Part shown: piece after piece, positions 1-6,697 of the stretch
Position numbering within the stretch: the stretch's first letter is position 1
Layout: the number at the start of each line of letters is the position of its first letter
Assembly (NCBI GenBank): GCA_905210845.1
Contig: CAJLYG010000153.1
Location: forward strand, 1 to 7,763
Origin: an uncultured Prevotella sp.
Lineage (GTDB): Bacteria; Bacteroidota; Bacteroidia; Bacteroidales; Bacteroidaceae
Length of the DNA: 7,763 nucleotides
Direction of reading: 5' to 3'
Made by a program: the position numbers and the translations under genes
Notes under the pieces: generated by a model
Told to the model about the DNA's origin: nothing
Database searches by the model: none
Seen by the model: only the letters and a program-made list of their open reading frames with translations

Positions 1-1726
1 AGCCATGGGTGGCAGACTGCTGAAACGATGGCTCTTGTTCCCGTTGAAGGATGAGAAGCCTATCAACCAGCGCTTGGATATCGTGGAATATTTCTTCAGA
101 AAGCCTGACTTCCGCCAGTGTATTGATGACCAACTCCATCGGATCAGTGACTTGGAGCGAATCATTTCCAAGGTGGCTGTCGGTCGGGTGTCTCCTCGGG
201 AGGTGGTACAGTTGAAGTTGGCACTCCAAGCCATTGAGCCCATCAAGACAGCTTGCATGCAGGCAGACAATGAAGGGCTCAAGAGGGTGGGCGAGCAGTT
301 CCATCTTTGCGAGACCTTGCGCGACCGGATAGAGAAGGAAATCCAGCCCGATCCTCCACAGTTAGTGAACAAGGGAAATGTCATTGCGGAAGGTTATTCC
401 AAGGAATTGGATGAACTCCGCTCCATCTCTAATCATGGGCGGCAATACTTGATGGAGATCCAAAACAGGGAGATGGAAAAGACGGGGATCTCTTCTCTGA
501 AAGTAGGATATAACAATGTGTTCGGCTATTACTTGGAGGTGAGGAATACGTATAAGGACAAGGTACCTGCCAACTGGGTGCGCAAGCAGACCTTGGCGCA
601 GGCCGAGCGCTATATCACAGAGGAACTGAAAGCGTATGAAGAGAAAATCTTAGGTGCTGATGAGAAGATCCTCTCTCTTGAGGAGAAGCTCTTTAACGAG
701 CTCATCGTCGCCATGCAAGACTATATCCCGCAGATCCAGATCAATGCCAATGCCATTGCCCACTTGGATTGCTTGCTGTCTTTTGCCAAGGTGGCTGAGG
801 AAAACAATTATATCCGTCCTTCAATCTCCTCAGACAATGTGTTAGATATCAAGCAAGGGCGCCATCCTGTCATTGAGACCCAGCTCCCTTTAGGGGAGCA
901 TTATGTCCCGAATGATATCTATTTGGATACGGAGAAACAGCAGATCATGATCATCACGGGTCCGAATATGGCTGGTAAGTCCGCGCTGTTGCGTCAAACC
1001 GCCTTGATCGTATTGATGGCTCAAGTGGGCTGTTTCGTGCCCGCAGAAAGCGCGAAAATCGGTTTGGTGGACAAAATCTTCACAAGGGTAGGGGCATCGG
1101 ATAACATTTCCTTGGGCGAGTCTACCTTTATGGTGGAGATGACGGAGGCTGCTGACATCTTGAACAATGTCTCTCCTAAGTCGTTGGTGCTGTTTGATGA
1201 GTTGGGTCGTGGGACGTCTACCTATGATGGAATCTCCATTGCCTGGGCGATTGTGGAATACTTGCACGAGACTCCCAAGGCTCGTGCCCGTACGCTCTTT
1301 GCTACGCATTATCACGAACTGAATGAGATGGAGAAGAACTTCTCCCGTATCAAGAACTATAATGTCAGTGTCAAGGAAGTGGATGGGAAAGTTCTCTTCC
1401 TCAGGAAACTGGTTCGTGGAGGGTCGGAGCACTCCTTCGGTATCCACGTAGCTGAGATCGCAGGCATGCCACGGAGCATTGTCAAGCGTGCCCAAGTGAT
1501 CCTCAAGCAGTTGGAAACGGACAATTCGCAGGTTGGAAGTGTAGGCAAGCCTTCTGCACATGCCATTGAGCAGAGTAGGGAAGGGATGCAACTGAGCTTC
1601 TTCCAGCTTGACGACCCGGTATTAAGTCAGGTCAGGGATGAGATCATTCATTTGGATATTAACAATCTAACCCCTGTCGAGGCTTTGAATAAGTTGAATG
1701 AAATTAAGAAAATCATAAAGGGTTAG
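1..1726 (+). CDS. mutS: DNA mismatch repair ATPase MutS, 5'-truncated by window edge
   Basis: MutS binds mismatches and small loops in newly replicated DNA and, with MutL, starts repair. The reading frame is open to the left edge, so the Met at base 5 is internal: it lies in the conserved PMG-x-R-LLKRWL stretch of the lever domain. About 300 N-terminal residues, including the mismatch-contacting Phe-x-Glu, are missing from view. Counting from that Met, the lever and clamp domains fill residues 1 to about 275. The ATPase follows: Walker [10 protein letters not shown] at 318-326, ABC-like signature DNISLGES around 366-373, Walker B ending in DE at 398-399, and a switch His at 435 (FATHYHEL). 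A sliding-clamp type peptide QLSFF sits at 529-533, then a short C-terminal helical segment like the E. coli oligomerisation domain. The last four sense codons and the TAG stop lie in a terminator hairpin. It is convergent with lgt. Identity is near certain; no defect is visible. Confidence 0.98.
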   Translation, partial: AMGGRLLKRWLLFPLKDEKPINQRLDIVEYFFRKPDFRQCIDDQLHRISDLERIISKVAVGRVSPREVVQLKLALQAIEPIKTACMQADNEGLKRVGEQFHLCETLRDRIEKEIQPDPPQLVNKGNVIAEGYSKELDELRSISNHGRQYLMEIQNREMEKTGISSLKVGYNNVFGYYLEVRNTYKDKVPANWVRKQTLAQAERYITEELKAYEEKILGADEKILSLEEKLFNELIVAMQDYIPQIQINANAIAHLDCLLSFAKVAEENNYIRPSISSDNVLDIKQGRHPVIETQLPLGEHYVPNDIYLDTEKQQIMIITGPNMAGKSALLRQTALIVLMAQVGCFVPAESAKIGLVDKIFTRVGASDNISLGESTFMVEMTEAADILNNVSPKSLVLFDELGRGTSTYDGISIAWAIVEYLHETPKARARTLFATHYHELNEMEKNFSRIKNYNVSVKEVDGKVLFLRKLVRGGSEHSFGIHVAEIAGMPRSIVKRAQVILKQLETDNSQVGSVGKPSAHAIEQSREGMQLSFFQLDDPVLSQVRDEIIHLDINNLTPVEALNKLNEIKKIIKG

Positions 1727-1747
1727 CGCTGGCTAACCCTTTATGAT
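1712..1747. terminator. Bidirectional terminator between convergent mutS and lgt
   Basis: A perfect 16-bp inverted repeat (1712-1727 and 1732-1747) encloses a 4-nt GCTG loop. The left arm contains the last mutS codons and its TAG stop (1724-1726), leaving only 42 bp between the two stop codons. Read on the minus strand, the hairpin is followed by TTTCTTAATTTC, a fair U-rich tail, so it should work best for lgt. Read on the plus strand there is no long U-tract, but the inner GGGTTAGC/GCTAACCC core is flanked by AAA and TTT, so the outer A-T pairs can serve as the tail. Function is inferred from structure and position. Confidence 0.85.
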
Positions 1748-1768
1748 ATGGAAATAAACCTTTATTGA

Positions 1769-2665
1769 TTATTTCTTCTTGAGGCGGTCATTCGCATCGA
1801 TATGGATATTTTCAATGCCCTTGGCCCCTATCTTCTTCATCCATTTTCCTCCTATCATACAAGCTAAGCCGAGAATGACAAACGGGATACTCAGGATCTG
1901 TCCCATGTTCAATGTCATGCCAGCCTCAAAAGGCTCTTGGATATCCTTGGTGAATTCGATGAAGAACCTGGCGGCAAAGATGAGGAACAGGCACAATCCG
2001 AAGAAGAACCCAGTGCCTACCTTTTGCGGTTTCTTGCGGTAGATATACCATCCCACAAAGAAGAAGATGGCATACGCGATGGCTTCATACAATTGTCCGG
2101 GATGACGGGGATATTGGTCTACTTGCTCGAAGATGAATGCCCAGGGGACATCTGTCACCTTCCCGATGATCTCTGAGTTCATCAGGTTGCCCAAGCGGAT
2201 GAAGCAAGCCGTTGTCGGGGTCGCGATGGCAATGTCATCCAGTACGACCCAAAGGTTGACATGGGTCTTACGGTAATAGAAATACAGTGCAATCATCAGG
2301 CCTAATGTCCCTCCATGAGAGGCAAGTCCCTCGTATCCTACATACTTCCAACTGCCATCTGCCATGTGATGGATGGGGAGGACCATCTCAACGACATGGT
2401 CCCAAGAGGAGAGGAAGTAATCTGGCTGATAGAACAGGCAGTGCCCCAAGCGGCAGCCTACAAGGATACCTACGAAGCAGTAGATGAACAATGGGTCAAA
2501 ATACTCGTCCTTGATCTTCTGCTCTTTATACAGCCTTTTGACGATAAAGAAGGCAAGGACCAACCCGATCAACCAGCATATAGAATACCAGCGGACACCA
2601 AAATGCCCCACGTGGAATGCAATGATATTTGGATCCCAGACGATATAGTTCAATAAGTGGATCAT
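1769..2665 (-). CDS. lgt: Prolipoprotein diacylglyceryl transferase
   Basis: Lgt moves the diacylglyceryl group of phosphatidylglycerol to the lipobox Cys of prolipoproteins, the first step of lipoprotein maturation, in the inner membrane. The 298-residue product has several hydrophobic segments (about 22-44, 57-78, 116-131, 194-209, 217-237, 255-273). Family motifs are present: WYS at 26-28 (usually WYG), HGG at 117-119 matching E. coli His103, RLGN at 157-160 continuing to SE at 164-165 and Gly168 (E. coli Arg143, Asn146, Glu151, Gly154), HPGQLYE at 188-194, and RFFIEF at 233-238 (E. coli Arg239/Glu243). The loop before HGG is about 15 residues longer than in E. coli, and the insertion before the HP motif in E. 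coli is absent. The Lys-rich C-terminus (RLKKK) fits a cytoplasmic tail. The ATG lies 2 nt after the ychF stop (TAAATATG) with no Shine-Dalgarno, so expression probably depends on ychF transcription and perhaps translational coupling. Confidence 0.97.
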   Translation of the reverse strand: MIHLLNYIVWDPNIIAFHVGHFGVRWYSICWLIGLVLAFFIVKRLYKEQKIKDEYFDPLFIYCFVGILVGCRLGHCLFYQPDYFLSSWDHVVEMVLPIHHMADGSWKYVGYEGLASHGGTLGLMIALYFYYRKTHVNLWVVLDDIAIATPTTACFIRLGNLMNSEIIGKVTDVPWAFIFEQVDQYPRHPGQLYEAIAYAIFFFVGWYIYRKKPQKVGTGFFFGLCLFLIFAARFFIEFTKDIQEPFEAGMTLNMGQILSIPFVILGLACMIGGKWMKKIGAKGIENIHIDANDRLKKK

Positions 2666-2667
2666 AT

Positions 2668-3777
2668 TTATTTGCTTACATTGAATCTAAAGTGCATGAT
2701 GTCACCATCTTGTACGACATAGTCCTTGCCCTCGATGCCCATTTTTCCTGCTTCGCGGACAGCTGCCTCAGAACCGTATTTGATGTAGTCTTCGTATTTG
2801 ATCACCTCGGCACGGATGAATCCCTTCTCAAAGTCTGTGTGAATGACGCCAGCACATTGTGGGGCTTTCCATCCCTTATGGTAAGTCCAAGCCTTGACTT
2901 CCATCTCACCTGCGGTGATAAAGGTCTCAAGGTTCAGCAGATGATAGGCTTTCTTGATAAGGCGATTGACGCCACTCTCCTCAAGCCCTAATTCATCCAA
3001 GAACATCTTCTTGTCTTCATAGGTCTCCAGCGACGCGATATCCTCCTCTGTCTTTGCCGCGATCACCATGGCCTCTGCTCCTTCCTCAGCAGCCATTTCC
3101 TCAACTTTCTTGGAGTATTCGTTGCCTGTCTTGGCACTGTTTTCATCAACATTGGCAACATAGAGCACGGGTTTGGTAGTTAAGAGGAACAAGTCGTGTG
3201 CAGCATGTTCTTCTTCCTCACTGTCGAAGGTGACGGTGCGGGCATTCTTGCCTTGTTCGAGGACTTCCTTATAAGCCTCTAAGACCTTGACCAAGACCTT
3301 TGCGTCCTTATTGCCTGTTGCTGCGATCTTCTGCTGTTTGGAGAGCTGCGACTCGATCGTCTCTAAGTCCTTGAGCTGTAGCTCTGTATCAATGATTTCC
3401 TTATCCTCGACAGGATTGACGGGAGAGCCACCTTCACGTACGATATTATCATCATCGAAGCATCGGATGACATGGATGATCGCATCGCATTCACGGATAT
3501 TCCCAAGGAATTTATTCCCCAGTCCTTCGCCTTTGGAAGCACCCTTGACCAGTCCTGCAATATCGACAATCTCACAGGTAGCAGGCACGATTCTTCCCGG
3601 ATGTACGATTTCTGCCAACTTGTTTAACCGTTCATCAGGAACCGTGATGACACCTAAGTTAGGCTCTATTGTACAAAAAGGGAAATTGGCTGCTTGTGCT
3701 TTCGCGCTGGAAAGGCAATTGAAAAGTGTAGACTTGCCCACGTTAGGCAATCCCACTATACCACATTTTAATGACAT
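2668..3777 (-). CDS. ychF: Redox-/ribosome-associated ATPase YchF (Obg family)
   Basis: YchF is the bacterial counterpart of OLA1, a TRAFAC P-loop protein of the Obg family that binds ribosomes and, unusually, prefers ATP to GTP. At 369 residues it has normal family length. Visible motifs: G1 GLPNVGKST at 9-17, G2 Thr36 in FCTIEPN, G3 DIAG at 72-75 followed by LVKGAS, G4 as NVDE at 209-212 instead of NKxD (the substitution tied to ATP use), and a G5-like IAAK at 239-242. A charged helical insertion lies around 130-180. The C-terminal TGS domain (about 284-367) has the typical HTDFEKGFIRAEV stretch. The start MSLKCGIVGLPN matches the family. It has its own predicted promoter in the 69-bp gap after polA and leads lgt by 2 nt, suggesting a ychF-lgt unit. 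Identity is secure; its cellular role is only partly known in any bacterium. Confidence 0.97.
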   Translation of the reverse strand: MSLKCGIVGLPNVGKSTLFNCLSSAKAQAANFPFCTIEPNLGVITVPDERLNKLAEIVHPGRIVPATCEIVDIAGLVKGASKGEGLGNKFLGNIRECDAIIHVIRCFDDDNIVREGGSPVNPVEDKEIIDTELQLKDLETIESQLSKQQKIAATGNKDAKVLVKVLEAYKEVLEQGKNARTVTFDSEEEEHAAHDLFLLTTKPVLYVANVDENSAKTGNEYSKKVEEMAAEEGAEAMVIAAKTEEDIASLETYEDKKMFLDELGLEESGVNRLIKKAYHLLNLETFITAGEMEVKAWTYHKGWKAPQCAGVIHTDFEKGFIRAEVIKYEDYIKYGSEAAVREAGKMGIEGKDYVVQDGDIMHFRFNVSK

Positions 3778-3781
3778 ATAT

Positions 3782-3797
3782 AATTAAACGTTTAATT
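3782..3797. promoter_or_regulatory. 16-bp perfect palindrome at the predicted ychF transcription start
   Basis: AATTAAACGTTTAATT is a gapless perfect palindrome lying 4 bp upstream of the ychF ATG and ending about 7 bp from the predicted -7 box. By the usual -7 spacing, transcription would begin at or near base 3797, so the palindrome would span the start site and nearly all of the short leader. It could be an operator for a dimeric repressor. As RNA it has only A-U pairs around a central ACGU, so it is a poor terminator for polA. A function is inferred, not shown. Confidence 0.45.
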
Positions 3798-3803
3798 CTG
3801 ATG

Positions 3804-3835
3804 CAAAAATACGGTAAATAATTGATATACGCAAA
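3804..3835 (-). promoter_or_regulatory. Bacteroidota-type promoter for ychF-lgt
   Basis: On the minus strand a -33 TTTG (3832-3835) is followed after exactly 20 bp by the -7 box TATTTTTG (3804-3811). Both match the known Bacteroides primary sigma consensus (TTTG, 19-21 bp, TAnnTTTG). The predicted start falls about 20 nt before the ychF ATG. It lies wholly in the gap between the polA stop and the ychF start, as expected for a promoter driving ychF and the closely spaced lgt. Confidence 0.75.
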
Positions 3836-3846
3836 ATTTCCATCTT

Positions 3847-6609
3847 TTAATGTGCCTCCAGCCAGTTCTTTCCCCATCCGGCATCTGCCGTCAAAGGTAC
3901 TCTGAGGGTGTAGGCATGTTGCATTTCGTCGATGACGATTTTTTCTACTCTTTCCTTCTCTTCTGGATAGACGCTGAAGTTTAATTCGTCATGTACTTGC
4001 AGGATCATCTTCGAGCGGATATGCTCTTTCTGGAATCGCTCGTGAATGCGGATCATAGCAATCTTGATGATGTCTGCCTCTGAGCCTTGTATCGGTGCGT
4101 TGATGGCATTGCGCTCAGCAAATCCTCGTACGGTGCCGTTCTTCGAGTTGATATCTGGCAGGTATCTCCGGCGATGGAATAAGGTCTCTGCATATCCTTT
4201 CTGCCTCGCCATCTCTTTGCTCTTCTCCATGTATGCATGTACGCCGGGGAAGGTCTTGAAATAGTCCTCGATGAGTTGCTTAGCTTCACTGTTGGGGATG
4301 TCCATCCTTTGTGCTAGTCCGTAAGTGGTGATCCCATAGATGATCCCGAAATTGGCCTGCTTTGCCTTCTTCCGTTGCTCCGGGGTGACATCTTTCATGC
4401 TCTCATGCCATATCTTTGAGGCTGTGGCAGCATGAATATCCAATCCTTCCCGGAAGGCCTCGATCATGTTTTGATCCTCAGAAAGGTGGGCCATAATGCG
4501 TAATTCTATCTGGGAATAATCCGCTGAAAAGAATAGACAACCCGGTTCTGGAATGAAACATTTCCGGATTTCCTTTCCATCATCATCCCTGACTGGGATA
4601 TTTTGCAGGTTGGGATCAGTGGAGGATAGTCGACCGGTAGCGGTGATGGCTTGATTGAAAGAGGTATGGATATGACCTGTTTTAGGATTGACCAACTTCG
4701 GAAGTGCATCTACATAAGTTCCTAATAACTTCTTTAACCCTCTGTAAGCTAATATATCTGATATAATTGGAGCTTTTCCTTGTAGCTGTTGCAGTACTTC
4801 CTCAGAAGTAACGTATTGACCTGTTTTTGTCTTTTTAGGTTTCTCTACGATCTTCATCTTGCCAAAAAGGATATCTCCAACTTGCTTGGGAGAGGAGATA
4901 TTGAAATGCTCTCCTGCCAGTTCGTAAATATGCTGCTCATAGGCCAGCATCCTATCATTGAAAATCTTGGATGTTTCCTTCAATGCTTCTGTGTCAAGGC
5001 AGACCCCTGTCATTTCCATATCGGCAAGCACTGGTACTAAAGGCATTTCTATATTCCAGAAGAGATCTTCCGCATTTACTTCCTTGAGCTTCGGCTCCAA
5101 AACATTTTTTAGCTTGAGGGTGATATCAGCATCTTCAGCTGCATATTCGTAAACATCCTTCGGATCCAAGTCGCGCATGTTCTTTTGATTCTTACCTTTG
5201 GGACCAATTAGATCTTCGATGTGGATTGTTTGGTAGTTCAGGTATACCTCAGCCATGTAATCCATGTTGTGATGCAATTCCGGTTGAATGAGATAATGTG
5301 CAAGCATCGTGTCAAACATCTTTCCCGCGATATGGATACCATAGTTCATCAGCACTTCATAATCATATTTGATGTTTTGCCCGATCTTAAGAATTTCTGG
5401 GTCTTCATATAGTCTTTTAAATACGTTAACTCTTTTTTGAGCTTCTTCACGATTGACTGGAATCGGAACATAAAAGGCATGATTTTCTTCTACGGCAAAG
5501 CTTAATCCCACTAATTCAGCATCAATCGGCGAGGTGGAGGTGGTCTCTGTGTCTAAACTTAGAATTTTATTTGTTAACAAAAAGTCACATAACTTCTCTA
5601 TATCATCTTGATTATCAACTAATTTATACTCGTGCGGAGTTGTTTTTAGTGTCTCAAAACTTGTGTTTGCGCTTGCTTCCGACCCGTCGGACGTGAATTT
5701 CTCAAATAAATCGAGTTGATGATTTGCATCTTTTTTCTGATTTTCACGTTTGTTTAGAATGCGGTCTGCGAAGCTTTTAAACTCGAGATCATTGAAGATC
5801 TTGCCCAATACTTGTTGGTCAGGATCTGTTAACTTCAACTCATCAAGGTTGAGTTGGATGGGAATGTCGGTTCGTATGGTTGCAAGGAACTTTGACATCT
5901 TGATATCATCAACTGCATTTTCTACTTTTTCCTTCATCTTTCCTTTTAGCTCGTCGGTATGGTTGAGTAGGGAATCAACGCTTCCAAACTGTTGGATCAG
6001 TTTGGCTGCAGTCTTTTCCCCGATACCAGGGCACCCCGGAAAATTATCTGCAGAGTCACCCATCAGTGCCAATAGATCTATGACCTGGAGTGGGGAAGAG
6101 ATCCCGTATTTGTCCTCCACCTCTTTTTCCCCGATGATATCATATCCCCCTCCATGCCTGGGCTTGTATATATAGACATTCGGACGGATGAGCTGACCGT
6201 AGTCCTTGTCAGGTGTCAGCATATAAGTTTCTATGTTGGATGTGCTGGCTTGGGTCGCTAAGGTGCCGATGATGTCATCAGCCTCGAATCCGTCAACCTG
6301 CAAGATGGGTATATGATACCCATTTAAGATATCTTTGATGTAGGGTATGCTCAGCTTGATGTCTTCTGGTGTTGCCTCGCGCTGTGCTTTATAGGCAGGG
6401 AATGCTTCGTGCCGGAAGGTCTTGCCATGGTCGAAAGCTACTCCGATGTATGCTGGTTTTTCTTTTTGGAGAATCTCATTCAGCGTGTTGCAAAATCCCA
6501 TAATGGCTGAAGTATTCATTCCCTTGGAGTTGATCCTTGGATTCTTCATGAAGGCATAATACGACCGATATATCAGTGCATAAGCATCTAACAGAAATAA
6601 TTTCTTCAT
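3847..6609 (-). CDS. polA: DNA polymerase I, with 5' nuclease and 3'-5' proofreading domains
   Basis: Pol I removes RNA primers, fills gaps during Okazaki fragment maturation and works in excision repair. The 920 residues match the full three-domain form (E. coli 928). The 5' nuclease domain (1 to about 285) keeps acidic residues at Asp8, FEADD 108-112, Asp134/Asp136 and GDSADN 184-189, with a helix-hairpin-helix at about 193-205. A polar linker (about 286-325) holds QLDLF at 298-302, a clamp-binding type peptide. The proofreading domain (about 326-515) retains Asp353/Glu355, Asp416 and Tyr489/Asp493, equivalent to E. coli Asp355/Glu357, Asp424 and Tyr497/Asp501, so it should be active. The polymerase has motif A DYSQIELR 697-704, motif B Arg746, Lys750, Phe754, Tyr758, and motif C HDE 873-875. 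Phe754, as in E. coli, predicts discrimination against dideoxynucleotides. It is divergent from the prenyl synthase gene. No Shine-Dalgarno precedes the start, as for its neighbours. Confidence 0.98.
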   Translation of the reverse strand: MKKLFLLDAYALIYRSYYAFMKNPRINSKGMNTSAIMGFCNTLNEILQKEKPAYIGVAFDHGKTFRHEAFPAYKAQREATPEDIKLSIPYIKDILNGYHIPILQVDGFEADDIIGTLATQASTSNIETYMLTPDKDYGQLIRPNVYIYKPRHGGGYDIIGEKEVEDKYGISSPLQVIDLLALMGDSADNFPGCPGIGEKTAAKLIQQFGSVDSLLNHTDELKGKMKEKVENAVDDIKMSKFLATIRTDIPIQLNLDELKLTDPDQQVLGKIFNDLEFKSFADRILNKRENQKKDANHQLDLFEKFTSDGSEASANTSFETLKTTPHEYKLVDNQDDIEKLCDFLLTNKILSLDTETTSTSPIDAELVGLSFAVEENHAFYVPIPVNREEAQKRVNVFKRLYEDPEILKIGQNIKYDYEVLMNYGIHIAGKMFDTMLAHYLIQPELHHNMDYMAEVYLNYQTIHIEDLIGPKGKNQKNMRDLDPKDVYEYAAEDADITLKLKNVLEPKLKEVNAEDLFWNIEMPLVPVLADMEMTGVCLDTEALKETSKIFNDRMLAYEQHIYELAGEHFNISSPKQVGDILFGKMKIVEKPKKTKTGQYVTSEEVLQQLQGKAPIISDILAYRGLKKLLGTYVDALPKLVNPKTGHIHTSFNQAITATGRLSSTDPNLQNIPVRDDDGKEIRKCFIPEPGCLFFSADYSQIELRIMAHLSEDQNMIEAFREGLDIHAATASKIWHESMKDVTPEQRKKAKQANFGIIYGITTYGLAQRMDIPNSEAKQLIEDYFKTFPGVHAYMEKSKEMARQKGYAETLFHRRRYLPDINSKNGTVRGFAERNAINAPIQGSEADIIKIAMIRIHERFQKEHIRSKMILQVHDELNFSVYPEEKERVEKIVIDEMQHAYTLRVPLTADAGWGKNWLEAH

Positions 6610-6629
6610 AATATATTGTATTTATCGTG

Positions 6630-6637
6630 TAAAATTA
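6630..6637 (-). promoter_or_regulatory. Possible polA -7 box
   Basis: On the minus strand TAATTTTA matches the Bacteroidota -7 box TAnnTTTG at all but the last position and sits 20 bp before the polA ATG, giving a short leader like that predicted for the neighbours. No good -33 TTTG lies 19-21 bp upstream (TCGG at best). It is the best candidate I can see in the 88-bp divergent gap, but it is weak. Confidence 0.35.
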
Positions 6638-6670
6638 CAAAAAAAATGGTATTTATCCCGAGGAATTCAT

Positions 6671-6678
6671 TATTTTTG
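6671..6678 (+). promoter_or_regulatory. -7 box for the polyprenyl synthase gene
   Basis: TATTTTTG is a perfect match to the Bacteroidota -7 consensus TAnnTTTG, and its extended form TATTTTTGCAT (6671-6681) is identical to that of the ychF promoter. It ends 19 bp before the ATG at 6698, predicting a leader of roughly 12-16 nt. The -33 element is poor: the bases 19-21 bp upstream read ATGGT rather than TTTG. An A8 tract at 6639-6646 lies just upstream. Confidence 0.6.
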
Positions 6679-6697
6679 CATTAAATTTCTGATTTAC

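Noticed and set aside
5..7. ATG at base 5 as the mutS start
   Set aside because: The frame continues to the window edge and the Met is part of the internal conserved MutS stretch PMG-x-R; the true start is outside the window.
890..1591. A 233-codon open frame antisense to mutS
   Set aside because: It lies wholly within the conserved MutS ATPase region, its product resembles no family I know and is compositionally odd, and no promoter precedes it. It is a shadow of mutS codon use.
2315..2656. A 113-codon plus-strand open frame antisense to lgt
   Set aside because: It is fully inside the well-supported lgt gene, with no family motif or upstream signal.
3287..3787. A 166-codon plus-strand open frame antisense to ychF
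   Set aside because: It is Ser/Leu-rich, typical of a reverse-strand shadow, and covers the conserved ychF G motifs.
3778..3846. An intrinsic terminator after polA
   Set aside because: The only hairpin candidate is the A/T-only palindrome, which lacks a GC stem and a U-tract. Read-through from polA into ychF is possible.
6660..6664. GAGGA as a Shine-Dalgarno for the prenyl synthase gene
   Set aside because: It lies about 35 bp from the ATG and upstream of the predicted -7 box, so it would not be in the mRNA.
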